Assembly (NCBI RefSeq): GCF_039655875.1
Contig: NZ_JBBYXK010000001.1
Span: forward strand, 620,001 to 684,000
Origin: Emcibacter sp. SYSU 3D8
GTDB taxonomy: Bacteria > Pseudomonadota > Alphaproteobacteria > SMXS01
Direction: 5' to 3'
Length of the DNA stretch: 64,000 nucleotides
In this document: one piece after another, positions 56,126-64,000 of the stretch
How the letters are laid out: each line of letters starts with the position of its first letter
Position numbering within the stretch: position 1 is the first letter of the stretch
Notes under the pieces: model-generated
What the model was told of the DNA's origin: nothing
Databases searched by the model: none
The model's input: the letters and a program-made list of their open reading frames with translations, nothing else
Program-made: the position numbers and the translations under genes

Positions 56126-57214
56126 CTACTTGTCCGGGACGGCGGCCGCCGGCGGCGGCGAACGCCGGTTCGACCACTCGCTGGCGGTCTGCTCCACCCG
56201 CGCGATGGTCTGCGCGGTCTGGCTGGCGGCCAGCGACACATAGGCAGCCTTCGCGTTGGCGTCTCCGGCCTGGCGCGCAAGCAGCAGCCACACCAGACCC
56301 TGGAAATTGTCCCGCGGGACACCCCGGCCCTGAACCAGCATGAGACCGTAGGCGGCCTGGGCGGCGGGATCGCCAAGTTCGGCGGCACGGTGCAGCATGG
56401 ACGCGGCGCGCGCCATCGCCGCCATATCGGACTTGCCGGACAGGTCTGAAAGGGCGAACGCCATGAGCGAGCCGGTGTGGCCGTTGGCCGCGGCCTGGCG
56501 CCGCCATTTCAGCGCGGCCTGTTTGTCGGCGGCAACACCGTTTCCGGTCTCCAGCATGGCCGCGACGGCAGCCTGCGACACCGAATGGCCATTGTTCGCC
56601 GCCTTCAGGAACCAGCCATAGGCCCCCTCGAAATCTTTCCGGTCGGCGAGTACACGGCCCATCTGGTACTGCGCCAGGGCGTCACCCGCCTGCGCCAGGG
56701 GACGCAGCGCCTGCATCGCTCCATCGGTGAACCCGGCGCGCAGATTGTCGAGCGCGCCCCGCACCATCTCTGCGTTCTCCTCGCTGCGGGTCGCCAGCAG
56801 GCCGCGCGGCGCATACAGCGCCCCGCTTTTGAATCCGTTGACATAGAACCGGAACGGCCGCTTGCCGTCCGCCCCGGCCTCGATCACCTGGAGGGACAGC
56901 GTCTCTCCGCTGTCCGGCGCACGGTAGCGGCAGCAGGTTTCGTTGAGCAACACCTTGAGCGGCTGGCCATCGGCGGCGAACAACAGGCTGAAATAGGTCT
57001 CGGCGCGGCGGTCGAAGTCACGTTCGGCCATGCCGCCCAGCAGGATGGGATGCTCCCGGTCGTAGCCATAGGCCGGGTCCGGCGACTGGCCTGCGATGCG
57101 GATCGTGCGGTCCTGGTGCTCCGGCGGCGGGACAGGGGCCGGCTCGGCGCTCGAGCCGGCGGCCGGCACCGCGATCGCCAGTATGGTCAGGAGTGCTACC
57201 GCCACCCATGTCAT
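56126..57214 (-). CDS. exported Sel1-repeat (TPR-like) protein
   Basis: A 362-residue protein with a signal peptide ([18 protein letters not shown], cleavage after about residue 23) and several Sel1-like repeats, for example DALAQYQMGRVLADRKDFEG and DPAAQAAYGLMLVQGRGV. Sel1 repeats mediate protein-protein contacts. The N-terminal 130 residues (HQDRTIRIAGQSPDPAYGY, then a CCRYRAP segment) form a separate domain I do not recognise. Its ATG overlaps the glpD stop (ATGA), so it is probably translated with glpD, though no functional link is known. It converges on purU with a 6-bp gap. Confidence 0.85.
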   Translation of the reverse strand: MTWVAVALLTILAIAVPAAGSSAEPAPVPPPEHQDRTIRIAGQSPDPAYGYDREHPILLGGMAERDFDRRAETYFSLLFAADGQPLKVLLNETCCRYRAPDSGETLSLQVIEAGADGKRPFRFYVNGFKSGALYAPRGLLATRSEENAEMVRGALDNLRAGFTDGAMQALRPLAQAGDALAQYQMGRVLADRKDFEGAYGWFLKAANNGHSVSQAAVAAMLETGNGVAADKQAALKWRRQAAANGHTGSLMAFALSDLSGKSDMAAMARAASMLHRAAELGDPAAQAAYGLMLVQGRGVPRDNFQGLVWLLLARQAGDANAKAAYVSLAASQTAQTIARVEQTASEWSNRRSPPPAAAVPDK

Positions 57215-58734
57215 CGTGCGTTACCCAGCCGTTGCCGCAGCCTGCCGACAGTGGCGTCCGAGGCGGCGAGGCCCAGCTTGGTGCGCCGCCACAGGAAATC
57301 GTCCACCGTCTCAAGCCATTCATATTGCAAGAGATAGCTGATTTCCGCCTCATATACACCATCACCGAAATGCTGGCCCATGTCGGCCAGCGACCGGGCG
57401 GTGCCAAGCAACATCTGGACTCGGCTGCCATAGGTATGCACCAGCCGCCGCGTCACGTCGGGCGGCAGCCACGGTACATCCTGCAGCACCTCGGCCAGAT
57501 AGGCCGCCACATCGGCCCGCGGGATGTCGCCCCCCGGCAGCGGGACGCCCTTCGTCCACGGCCCCGGCAGACCAGGCAGGAACGGCGACAGCTCCGACAT
57601 CGCCGCCTCGGCCAGCACACGGTAGGTGGTGATCTTGCCGCCCAGCACCGACAGCAGCGGCGCCGTCCCTGCCGGCGCATCGAGGGCGATCAGGAAATCG
57701 CGGGTGACCGATGACGGGTCGTCGTCGGCGTCATCGACCAGCGGCCTGACGCCGGCGAACGACCAGACCACATCCGACGGCGCGATCGGCCTGCTGAAAT
57801 ATCGGTTCACCACGCCGCAGAGATACCCGGCCTCGTCCGGCGTGATCGCCACCTCGTCGGGCATGGCGTCGAGTTCCACTTCGGTGGTGCCGATCAGCGA
57901 GAAGCGGTCGAGGAATGGCAACACGAAAACCACCCTGCCATCGTCGTTCTGCAACAGATAGGCGTCGTCCGCGCCGTCCGGGCGCGGCACCACAACATGG
58001 CTGCCCTTGACCAGCCGCAGCCGCTTGCCGCCACCCATGCCAAGCCGATGTTCGATCAGGTCGGCGGCCCATGGACCGGCAGCGTTGACCAGAATCCGGG
58101 CCGAGACGCTTTCCTCCCGGCCGGTGTGGACATCGCGAATCGCCGCGCTCCAGGCGCCGCCATCGCGCCTGGCACGGACGAGTTCGGTACGGGTGCGCAC
58201 CGTGGTGCCGAATCTGGCTGCATCCATGGCGTTGACCACGACCATGCGCGCATCGTCGGTCCAGCAATCCGCATAGGTGAAGCCGTGACGGTACCGGTCC
58301 TTGAGCGGCCGGCCCGCCGGATGTTTGCGCAGGTCGATCCCCCGCGATCGGGGCAAGCGCTTGCGGCCGCCCAGGTGATCGTAGAGGAACAGGCCGATCC
58401 GCAGCATCCAGCCCGGGCGCGAACCGGTCCCCTGCGGCAGGACGAATTCCAGCGGCGCGACAAGGTGCGGCGCGGCCGCCAGCAGCACCTCGCGTTCGGC
58501 CAGCGCCTTGCGCACCAGGCTGAACTCGTAGTGTTCCAGGTACCGCAGTCCGCCATGGATCAGCTTGGAGCTTGCGGATGAGGTAGCGCCGGCCAAATCG
58601 CCGCGCTCGATCAGCATGACCTTCAAGCCGCGACCGGCGGCGTCACGGGCGATTCCCGCGCCGTTGATGCCGCCTCCGACCACCAGCAGGTCCACCGCCA
58701 CCGGGTCAACTGATTGGCTTTGTTCCCCGTCCAT
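57211..58734 (-). CDS. glpD: aerobic glycerol-3-phosphate dehydrogenase
   Basis: A membrane-associated flavoenzyme that oxidises glycerol-3-phosphate to DHAP and feeds electrons to quinone. The 507-residue product has the FAD motif [19 protein letters not shown] (near 18-36), [13 protein letters not shown] and [13 protein letters not shown] near the C-terminal domain. Length is typical. The start ATG 58734 is divergent from glpK with only 14 bp between the two ATGs, and no ribosome-binding site is visible for either. Confidence 0.96.
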   Translation of the reverse strand: MDGEQSQSVDPVAVDLLVVGGGINGAGIARDAAGRGLKVMLIERGDLAGATSSASSKLIHGGLRYLEHYEFSLVRKALAEREVLLAAAPHLVAPLEFVLPQGTGSRPGWMLRIGLFLYDHLGGRKRLPRSRGIDLRKHPAGRPLKDRYRHGFTYADCWTDDARMVVVNAMDAARFGTTVRTRTELVRARRDGGAWSAAIRDVHTGREESVSARILVNAAGPWAADLIEHRLGMGGGKRLRLVKGSHVVVPRPDGADDAYLLQNDDGRVVFVLPFLDRFSLIGTTEVELDAMPDEVAITPDEAGYLCGVVNRYFSRPIAPSDVVWSFAGVRPLVDDADDDPSSVTRDFLIALDAPAGTAPLLSVLGGKITTYRVLAEAAMSELSPFLPGLPGPWTKGVPLPGGDIPRADVAAYLAEVLQDVPWLPPDVTRRLVHTYGSRVQMLLGTARSLADMGQHFGDGVYEAEISYLLQYEWLETVDDFLWRRTKLGLAASDATVGRLRQRLGNAR

Positions 58735-58748
58735 TGCATAGTCGTAGC

Positions 58749-60233
58749 ATGACGACGGGGACTGCCATACTGGCTATCGATCAGGGGACCACCAGCAGCC
58801 GCGCGCTGGTGTTCGACCTTGCCGGCAACGTGATCGCCACGGCGCAGAAGGAGCTGACCCAGCACTATCCAGCGGACGGCTGGGTGGAGCACGATGCCGA
58901 GGAAATCTGGGACGATACTCTGGCCATGTGCCGCCAGGCGCTTGCCGAGGCGTCGGCCAGGGGTTTCACCGCGGTCTGCATCGGCATCACCAACCAGCGC
59001 GAGACCACGATCGTCTGGGACCGGATAACCGGCAAGCCGATCCACCGCGCCATCGTCTGGCAGGACCGGCGCACCGCGCCGCTGTGCAAGGCGCTGCGCG
59101 ACGGCGGGCACGAATCCCTGTTCGCCGAACGCACCGGTTTGCTGCTCGATCCGTACTTTTCCGGCACCAAGATCGCCTGGCTGCTCGAGAACGTGCCCGG
59201 CGCACGCGCCGCCGCCGAAGCCGGCGAACTGGCCTTTGGCACCATCGACTCGTTCCTGCTGTGGCGGCTGACCGGCGGGCGGCACGGCACCGACGCAACC
59301 AACGCATCGCGCAGCCTGCTGTTCAACATCCACACCCAGCAATGGGATGACGATCTGCTCGCCCTGCTGGACGTGCCCCGCGCCCTGCTGCCCGAAGTCA
59401 CCGACTGCGCCGGCGCGCTGGGTGAGACCACGCTGCTGGGCGGCACACTCCCCATCTGCGGCATGGCCGGCGATCAGCAGGCGGCAACTGTCGGACAGGC
59501 CTGCCTGCATCCCGGCATGATCAAGAGCACCTATGGCACCGGCTGCTTCGCCCTGCTCAACACGGGCAAGCAGGCGATACGGTCGCACAACCGATTGCTC
59601 ACCACCGTGGCCTACCGGCTGGACGGCGCGGTGACCTATGCGCTGGAAGGCAGCATCTTCATTGCCGGCGCGGCCATCCAGTGGCTGCGCGACGGCCTGG
59701 GCATCATCGAATCATCGTCGGAAAGCGCCGTGCTTGCCCGCTCGCTTGAGGATAACGAGGGCGTCTACATGGTGCCCGCCTTCACCGGGCTTGGCGCACC
59801 CTGGTGGGACCCGGACGCCCGCGGCCTGATCACCGGACTGACGCGCAATACCGGCCGGGCGCACATGGCGCGCGCTGCGTTGGAGGCCGCCTGCTACCAG
59901 ACCCACGATCTGCTGACGGCCATGCGGGCGGACTATCCCGGCACTGTCGCCGCCATCCGGGTCGACGGCGGCATGGCCACCAACGACTGGCTGCTGCAAT
60001 TCCTGAGCGACATCGTCGGCGCGCCGGTCGAGCGTCCCCGGACCACCGAATCCACGGCGCTTGGCGCTGCCTTGCTCGCCGCGCTGGGCCATGGGCTGAT
60101 TTCCTCACGGGAAGAGGTCGTGAGCCTGTGGCAGCGGCAGGCACGCTTCGAGCCAGTCATGGATGCCGGCACACGCGAGCGGATGCTGGACGGCTGGACG
60201 CGGGCCGTGAACCGTTCACTGACCAACGCCTGA
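58749..60233 (+). CDS. glpK: glycerol kinase
   Basis: Phosphorylates glycerol to glycerol-3-phosphate with ATP. The 494-residue FGGY kinase starts [19 protein letters not shown] (phosphate-binding DQGTTSSR at 11-18), has [13 protein letters not shown] and the C-terminal ADP site [21 protein letters not shown] 58749 is chosen over a TTG at 58734. It is divergent from glpD and the next gene (cytochrome b561) follows after 9 bp. Confidence 0.97.
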   Translation: MTTGTAILAIDQGTTSSRALVFDLAGNVIATAQKELTQHYPADGWVEHDAEEIWDDTLAMCRQALAEASARGFTAVCIGITNQRETTIVWDRITGKPIHRAIVWQDRRTAPLCKALRDGGHESLFAERTGLLLDPYFSGTKIAWLLENVPGARAAAEAGELAFGTIDSFLLWRLTGGRHGTDATNASRSLLFNIHTQQWDDDLLALLDVPRALLPEVTDCAGALGETTLLGGTLPICGMAGDQQAATVGQACLHPGMIKSTYGTGCFALLNTGKQAIRSHNRLLTTVAYRLDGAVTYALEGSIFIAGAAIQWLRDGLGIIESSSESAVLARSLEDNEGVYMVPAFTGLGAPWWDPDARGLITGLTRNTGRAHMARAALEAACYQTHDLLTAMRADYPGTVAAIRVDGGMATNDWLLQFLSDIVGAPVERPRTTESTALGAALLAALGHGLISSREEVVSLWQRQARFEPVMDAGTRERMLDGWTRAVNRSLTNA

Positions 60234-60242
60234 GGAGCCCCC

Positions 60243-60932
60243 ATGAAAGCCAAGGTCTGGGACCTTCCCATACGCCTGTTCCATGTGCTGATCATCCTGC
60301 TGGTGGCAGTCCAGTGGTGGACCGGCGAGAACCTCGACAAATCGGTCGTGGCCGGCGGCTTGGATCCGCTCGACCTGCATATCTGGAGCGGCAGCTCGAT
60401 CCTGGCGCTGGTGCTGTTTCGTATCATCTGGGGCTTCGCCGGCAGCACCACCGCGCGGTTCAGCCACTTCCTCAAGGGGCCGCGCGCCATTCTGGGACAG
60501 CTGCGGACCCTGCTCTCACGCAATCCGTCCCATGCACCCGGACACAACGCGCTCGGCGCCCTGTCGGTGGTGCTCATGCTGGGCTTTCTGCTGGTGATGC
60601 CGCTTCTGGGCCTGTTTGCGGCCGACGCCGACCTGATGGGCGCAGGCCCTGCCGGACCATTGAGCGACCTGGCCGGCGAGGATCTCGCCGACGACTTCGC
60701 CCACTGGCATCACGACGCCTGGGAGCTGTTCATGATCCTGTTCTTCATCCACATCGCCGCCGTGCTGTACTACCTGATCGTCAAGCGCCAGAACCTGATC
60801 GGCGCCATGATTACCGGCCGCGACAATGTGGAAGGGGCCGAAACCCTGCGGTTCCGGCCCCTGTGGATGGCTCTTGTGATCCTGGCCGTCACCGGCGGCG
60901 CGGTTGCCGCCGTGCTGGCGTGGCTGCCCTGA
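60243..60932 (+). CDS. cytochrome b561-family membrane protein
   Basis: A diheme b-type cytochrome of 229 residues with about four or five membrane helices. Likely heme ligands are H14 (RLFHVLI), H46 (DLHIWSG), H156/H157 (HWHHDAW) and H170 (FFIHIAAVLYYL). Such proteins pass electrons between the quinone pool and periplasmic cytochromes. AGGAG precedes the ATG, and glpK ends 9 bp before, so the two may be cotranscribed. It abuts a convergent cytochrome c gene with no intervening base, suggesting that the pair works together. Confidence 0.92.
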   Translation: MKAKVWDLPIRLFHVLIILLVAVQWWTGENLDKSVVAGGLDPLDLHIWSGSSILALVLFRIIWGFAGSTTARFSHFLKGPRAILGQLRTLLSRNPSHAPGHNALGALSVVLMLGFLLVMPLLGLFAADADLMGAGPAGPLSDLAGEDLADDFAHWHHDAWELFMILFFIHIAAVLYYLIVKRQNLIGAMITGRDNVEGAETLRFRPLWMALVILAVTGGAVAAVLAWLP

Positions 60933-61391
60933 TCAGTCTTCCTTGAACTTGTCGTGGCACCCCTTGCAGGCGCCGCCCAAAGCCTTGGCCGCCGCGCCGA
61001 TGGCCGCCTGATCCTTGGATTTGACCGCCGCCGACAGGTTTGCCGCCGCGGTTTCGAAATCGCCGGCCAGCTTGGTGAATTCCGAGCCGGCCGCCCAGAT
61101 GCCGTCCTTGGCTTCGGTCTTGGCGCCCGAGCCTGCGGTATTCTGGACGAACGCTCCCTTCACCCGCTTCGATGCCTCGGCAAGGGAGTCCGCATGCCAT
61201 GCCAGATCTTCCGGATGGCTGACCTTGCCCTGCAGCAGGGCAAAGAATGACTGGGTGTGTCCGCCGACCACCTCCATCAGTGCCTCACGGTACTTCACCG
61301 CATCCTCGGCCTTGTCCTCGGCGAAGGCATTGGGCAGGACGGCAATGGACAGGACACCCGCGACCAGCGCGGACCGAACGGCAAATTTCAT
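60933..61391 (-). CDS. class II cytochrome c (c'/c556 type)
   Basis: A 152-residue periplasmic cytochrome. A signal peptide ends AFA near residue 24 (MKFAVRSALVAGVLSIAVLP). The mature four-helix chain ends with the heme-binding CKGCH (C142, C145, H146) near the C-terminus, which defines class II. ATG 61391 has AGGGGAA upstream; a longer open frame upstream lacks a signal peptide. Its TGA stop starts at the base directly after the b561 stop, so the two convergent genes touch. It is probably an electron partner of the b561 protein. Confidence 0.93.
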   Translation of the reverse strand: MKFAVRSALVAGVLSIAVLPNAFAEDKAEDAVKYREALMEVVGGHTQSFFALLQGKVSHPEDLAWHADSLAEASKRVKGAFVQNTAGSGAKTEAKDGIWAAGSEFTKLAGDFETAAANLSAAVKSKDQAAIGAAAKALGGACKGCHDKFKED

Positions 61392-61576
61392 GGGCTTTCC
61401 CCTCAAGTTTTCATGCGCTCCCTGAGGATAGTAGCGGACATACCGCCTGGTCGGAAGCGCATTGGGTAATGGATTCACGCCAGCCGGGCCGGCGGGAGCA
61501 CAGGGTGAGTATTTTTGTTTGCTATTGCGAGTCATTATTAATTAAGCTTCATATCCGAACCGAAGCGAGGTGCCTC

Positions 61577-62086
61577 ATGAATCGCGATACCACCGCCGAA
61601 CCGATCACCCATGTTTTCGACACTGAAACCCATACTTTTGCCGACCAGCTGGTTCTGTGGTCGGTCCGGAAATGGGTGATGGGTCACAAGGGTTCGCCCA
61701 GCGCACTCGCCTTGCTGGAAAACGCCTATGCGCGCACCAGTACCGATAGCGCGGTTGCTCACCTGGATTTGCTGATGCGGGCCATCACCGCCGGCGCGGC
61801 GCGGCGCATCGCCGTGCACGCGCCCTGCTGCGCGGCCGTCAGCACGGACGAATTGCTGCTGATCGATGCCATTGCCCTGGCCCAGGCCGAGAGGAAGGTC
61901 GATGTGGCGTTTCTGCTGCGCCGGTTCCTGACGCCGGAAGGCGCCCGCGCGGCAAGCGCGCCGCTCAGGGCTCTGGCGGCGGCGCTGCAGCACGGCGGCC
62001 TGCGGCTGACGGTGCGGTCCGGAAATGGCCCGCTGGGACACGCCGCGCCGCTGGAAAGCGTTGTTGCCTCGGCCGCACTGAACTGA
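61577..62086 (+). CDS. conserved-looking hypothetical protein with HAPCC motif
   Basis: A 169-residue protein without signal peptide or membrane segment. It has an N-terminal block FADQLVLWSVRKWVMGHKG and a central RIAVHAPCCAAVSTDELLLIDAI. The adjacent Cys pair after His-Ala-Pro resembles that of a small family of alphaproteobacterial proteins, which I cannot name with certainty. The remainder is helical. ATG 61577 has GAGG seven bases upstream. Function is unknown. Confidence 0.72.
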   Translation: MNRDTTAEPITHVFDTETHTFADQLVLWSVRKWVMGHKGSPSALALLENAYARTSTDSAVAHLDLLMRAITAGAARRIAVHAPCCAAVSTDELLLIDAIALAQAERKVDVAFLLRRFLTPEGARAASAPLRALAAALQHGGLRLTVRSGNGPLGHAAPLESVVASAALN

Positions 62087-62097
62087 CGCCCAACGCA

Positions 62098-62114
62098 GGC
62101 GGCACCTGGCCGCC
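62098..62114. terminator. short hairpin between convergent genes
   Basis: Stem GGCGGC (62098-62103) with GCCGCC (62109-62114) and a 5-base loop ACCTG, in the 37-bp gap between the hypothetical gene and the TPR-dioxygenase gene. It could end both transcripts. No T-run follows. Confidence 0.35.
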
Positions 62115-62123
62115 ACGTAGCCG

Positions 62124-63299
62124 CTAGGCCACCGGCTCCACGTCGAACGCCACGCAGATCCGGCGCTCGTCGCTGCGAAACGGCACGGTCCCATGATAGA
62201 AATAGGACGGAAACAGGAACATCTGGCCATAGGCCGGCTGGTACTGCCGGATATCGTAGCCACCCGAGACATTCAGATGGGCCGTTGGCCTGCCGAATTC
62301 CAGCCAGCCCTCGGGACGCCGCGCCGGCTCGGCGACCACCGCCGGCAGATGCAGGTAGAACACGCCGCTGAGCCAGCCGTTGGGATGGATGTGCGGCCGC
62401 TCGTGTCCCTTGTCGTGCATGACCACGCCCCAGGCGGTAAGCCGCCAGCGCTCGGGCGCCCAGCGCACCGCGGGATGGGTCGGGTCGCCTGGAAGCTGCG
62501 ACTTGTACCAGCGCACGGCCTCGTCGATGCGCGCCACCATGCCCTCCATGGGGCCCAGCGGCGGCTTGATCAGCTCGCCCGTATGCCGGCCGTTCTCGGT
62601 CGACATGACGTTCCCCTGCAGCGTCGGGTGGGTCTTGATGTAGCGGCCGAGCGCCTTGTTGAACGAGGCCATGTCGGCGAAGCCGTCCGGCGGCTCGAAG
62701 GCAAAGGTCTTCACATAAGTGTCGAAATCGAGCAGCCGCCCGGCCTCGTCGTTCCGTCCGGCTTCGGCCAGCGCATGGGCCTGATAGGCGAGCGCGTGAT
62801 AGTCCCTGCCCCGCGCCGCCATGCAGGCATCGAACACGGCGACCGCATCGCCCGCCTTGCCCTGGGCCAGATAGAGATTGCCCAGATCGTAATAGGGGTC
62901 GCCATAGCGCGGGTCGCGGGCGATGGCCTCGCGGAACGCGGTCACCGCCTCGTCAGGCCGCCCCAGTTTCACGCAGACGGCTCCCAGATTCATGAAAAAT
63001 CCGGGTTCGGCCGCACCCAGTGCGATGGCGCGCTGCACCATGTCGAGGGCTGCCTCGTAACGTCCCGCCTGAAACTCGATCATGCCCAGGCCGCTGAGCG
63101 CGCCAACGTGGCCGGCATCCAGCGCCAGCAGCTGGCGATAGAGGGACTCGGCCTCACGGAACCGGCTGGTCCGGTGATATTGCACCGCCGCCTGGAACGC
63201 CGAGGCGGCATTCGCCGCGGTGACGACCGGCTGCTGAGCATTGCCCGGCTGCTTGCGAAGCGACTTTTCCTGCATCCTGCGCTGTTGGCGGTTCGACAT
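62124..63299 (-). CDS. TPR protein fused to putative 2OG-Fe(II) oxygenase
   Basis: A 391-residue protein. Residues about 35-190 hold TPR repeats (EAESLYRQLLALDAGHVGAL, DEAVTAFREAIARDPRYGDP). The C-terminal 200 residues resemble the putative 2-oxoglutarate/Fe(II) dioxygenase family: HERPHIHPNGWLSGVFYLHL supplies the metal His and Asn-type ligands, and MFLFPSYFYHGTVPF with RRICVAFDV gives the distal His and the 2OG-binding Arg. The substrate is probably a protein bound by the TPRs, as in prolyl or aspartyl hydroxylases, but this is inference. It is divergent from the acyl-CoA ligase gene (61-bp gap). Confidence 0.85.
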   Translation of the reverse strand: MSNRQQRRMQEKSLRKQPGNAQQPVVTAANAASAFQAAVQYHRTSRFREAESLYRQLLALDAGHVGALSGLGMIEFQAGRYEAALDMVQRAIALGAAEPGFFMNLGAVCVKLGRPDEAVTAFREAIARDPRYGDPYYDLGNLYLAQGKAGDAVAVFDACMAARGRDYHALAYQAHALAEAGRNDEAGRLLDFDTYVKTFAFEPPDGFADMASFNKALGRYIKTHPTLQGNVMSTENGRHTGELIKPPLGPMEGMVARIDEAVRWYKSQLPGDPTHPAVRWAPERWRLTAWGVVMHDKGHERPHIHPNGWLSGVFYLHLPAVVAEPARRPEGWLEFGRPTAHLNVSGGYDIRQYQPAYGQMFLFPSYFYHGTVPFRSDERRICVAFDVEPVA

Positions 63300-63360
63300 G
63301 CTTGTCCGGCGGTCCCCGTTGTGGTTGCCTCGCCATCATAGCCGGTTTCGGGGAGCGACC

Positions 63361-64000
63361 ATGCGGCAAATTCTCGACGCGCCCAGCGCCTTCCTGCCCC
63401 ATGTGTGGGCCAACCACGCGCGGCATTTCCCGATGCGCGAGGCGATCGTCTGCGGGCCGGTGCGCTGGACCTGGCGCCAGTTCAACGAGACCATGAACCG
63501 GGTCGCCAACGGCCTTCTGGATCTTGGCGCGGGACAGGGCGACAAGGTCGCCGTGGTGATGTCCAATTCCGCCGAGATGGCTGCCGTGCTCTACGGCATC
63601 ATCAAGTCCGGCGCCTGCGTGGTGCCCGTATCGGCCATGCTGTCATCAGAACAGATCCTTGGCATGATCGAGGATTCCGGCGCGCAGGCGCTGTTCGCCG
63701 ACGCACATACAAGGCCGCTGATCGAGCCGGTGATGGACCGCCTCCAGCGCATCCGCCGCAACGGCTTCTTCGCCCATGGCTTCGAGGCCGATGGCTGGCG
63801 CGGCCTTGCCGGCTGGCTGGCCCTACAGGACACCGCCGAGCCGGACGCGGTCTACAGCGCCGACGACGAGGTGAACATCATCTATTCCTCGGGCACCACC
63901 GGCCTGCCCAAGGGCATCGTCATGAGCCACGCGGCAAGGCTGCATTTCGCCTGGTCGAACGCCATCGAGATGCGCTTCTCGCGCCGCAGTCGCGCCCTCG
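63361..64000 (+). CDS. AMP-dependent acyl-CoA synthetase/ligase (3' end cut by window edge)
   Basis: N-terminal 213 residues of an ANL-superfamily ligase. It starts MRQILDAPSAFLPHVWANHA with GGGGAG before the ATG. The nucleotide motif IIYSSGTTGLPKGIV (about 174-188) is intact and MSHAARLHFAWS follows. The C-terminal half, including the catalytic Lys, lies beyond the window. It probably activates a carboxylic acid for CoA-dependent degradation, in line with the nearby beta-oxidation enzyme, but the substrate is not readable. Confidence 0.92.
   Translation, partial: MRQILDAPSAFLPHVWANHARHFPMREAIVCGPVRWTWRQFNETMNRVANGLLDLGAGQGDKVAVVMSNSAEMAAVLYGIIKSGACVVPVSAMLSSEQILGMIEDSGAQALFADAHTRPLIEPVMDRLQRIRRNGFFAHGFEADGWRGLAGWLALQDTAEPDAVYSADDEVNIIYSSGTTGLPKGIVMSHAARLHFAWSNAIEMRFSRRSRAL

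Overview
The window is 64 kb of GC-rich DNA (roughly 65% GC by eye), densely packed and probably chromosomal, from what looks like an alphaproteobacterium. The reasons are the glyQ-glyS-ppdK block, the style of the palindromic repeat after glyS, many ATGA, TGATG and TTGA start/stop overlaps, and the gene families present. I cannot name a genus. No rRNA, tRNA, CRISPR array, insertion sequence or phage gene was seen.

Layout. (1) 1-7.8 kb is housekeeping: ppdK (cut by the left edge), glyS, glyQ, a PPK2 polyphosphate kinase and purC. (2) 7.9-8.5 kb holds a broken FkbM-like fragment and a small secreted protein. (3) 8.5-37.8 kb is a large exosortase A (XrtA)/PEP-CTERM exopolysaccharide locus. A minus-strand operon (18868 to 8518) encodes polysaccharide export, chain-length control, a tyrosine autokinase, an outer-membrane barrel, a deacetylase, a FemAB-like protein, a glycosyltransferase, the XrtA-EpsI fusion and a trypsin-like protease. 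A divergent acyl-activation module follows (AMP ligase and PLP decarboxylase one way; GNAT, ACP and two alpha/beta hydrolases the other). After it come an O-ligase, a second glycosyltransferase, the TPR protein PrsT, the initiating sugar-phosphate transferase, ManC, a PEP-CTERM substrate protein and a large unknown anchored protein. Together these make a sugar nucleotide, assemble and export a polysaccharide, and sort a PEP-CTERM protein.

(4) 37.8-44.6 kb is a self-contained catabolic unit: a TetR regulator and a convergent four-gene operon (LLM flavoprotein, OYE-type Fe-S flavoenzyme, Rieske oxygenase, amidohydrolase). The same palindrome, TTCAAACATGTTTGAA, lies upstream of both, so the sequence itself suggests the regulatory circuit. 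(5) 44.6-46.7 kb is a DprE1/DprE2-like pair, which in mycobacteria epimerises decaprenyl-phospho-ribose to -arabinose. (6) 46.8-51.7 kb holds pepN and a trifunctional-type beta-oxidation protein. (7) 51.8-56.1 kb holds sarcosine-oxidase alpha and gamma subunits plus purU, without the beta and delta subunits. (8) 56.1-64 kb holds a Sel1-repeat protein, glpD/glpK back to back with a 14-bp gap, a cytochrome b561 and a class II cytochrome c, a hypothetical protein, a TPR-dioxygenase fusion and an acyl-CoA ligase cut by the right edge.

The best candidates for something new are the TetR/palindrome catabolic unit with its unusual enzyme set, the DprE1-like enzyme with Ala where mycobacterial DprE1 has the drug-target Cys387, and the unknown protein beside the PEP-CTERM substrate.
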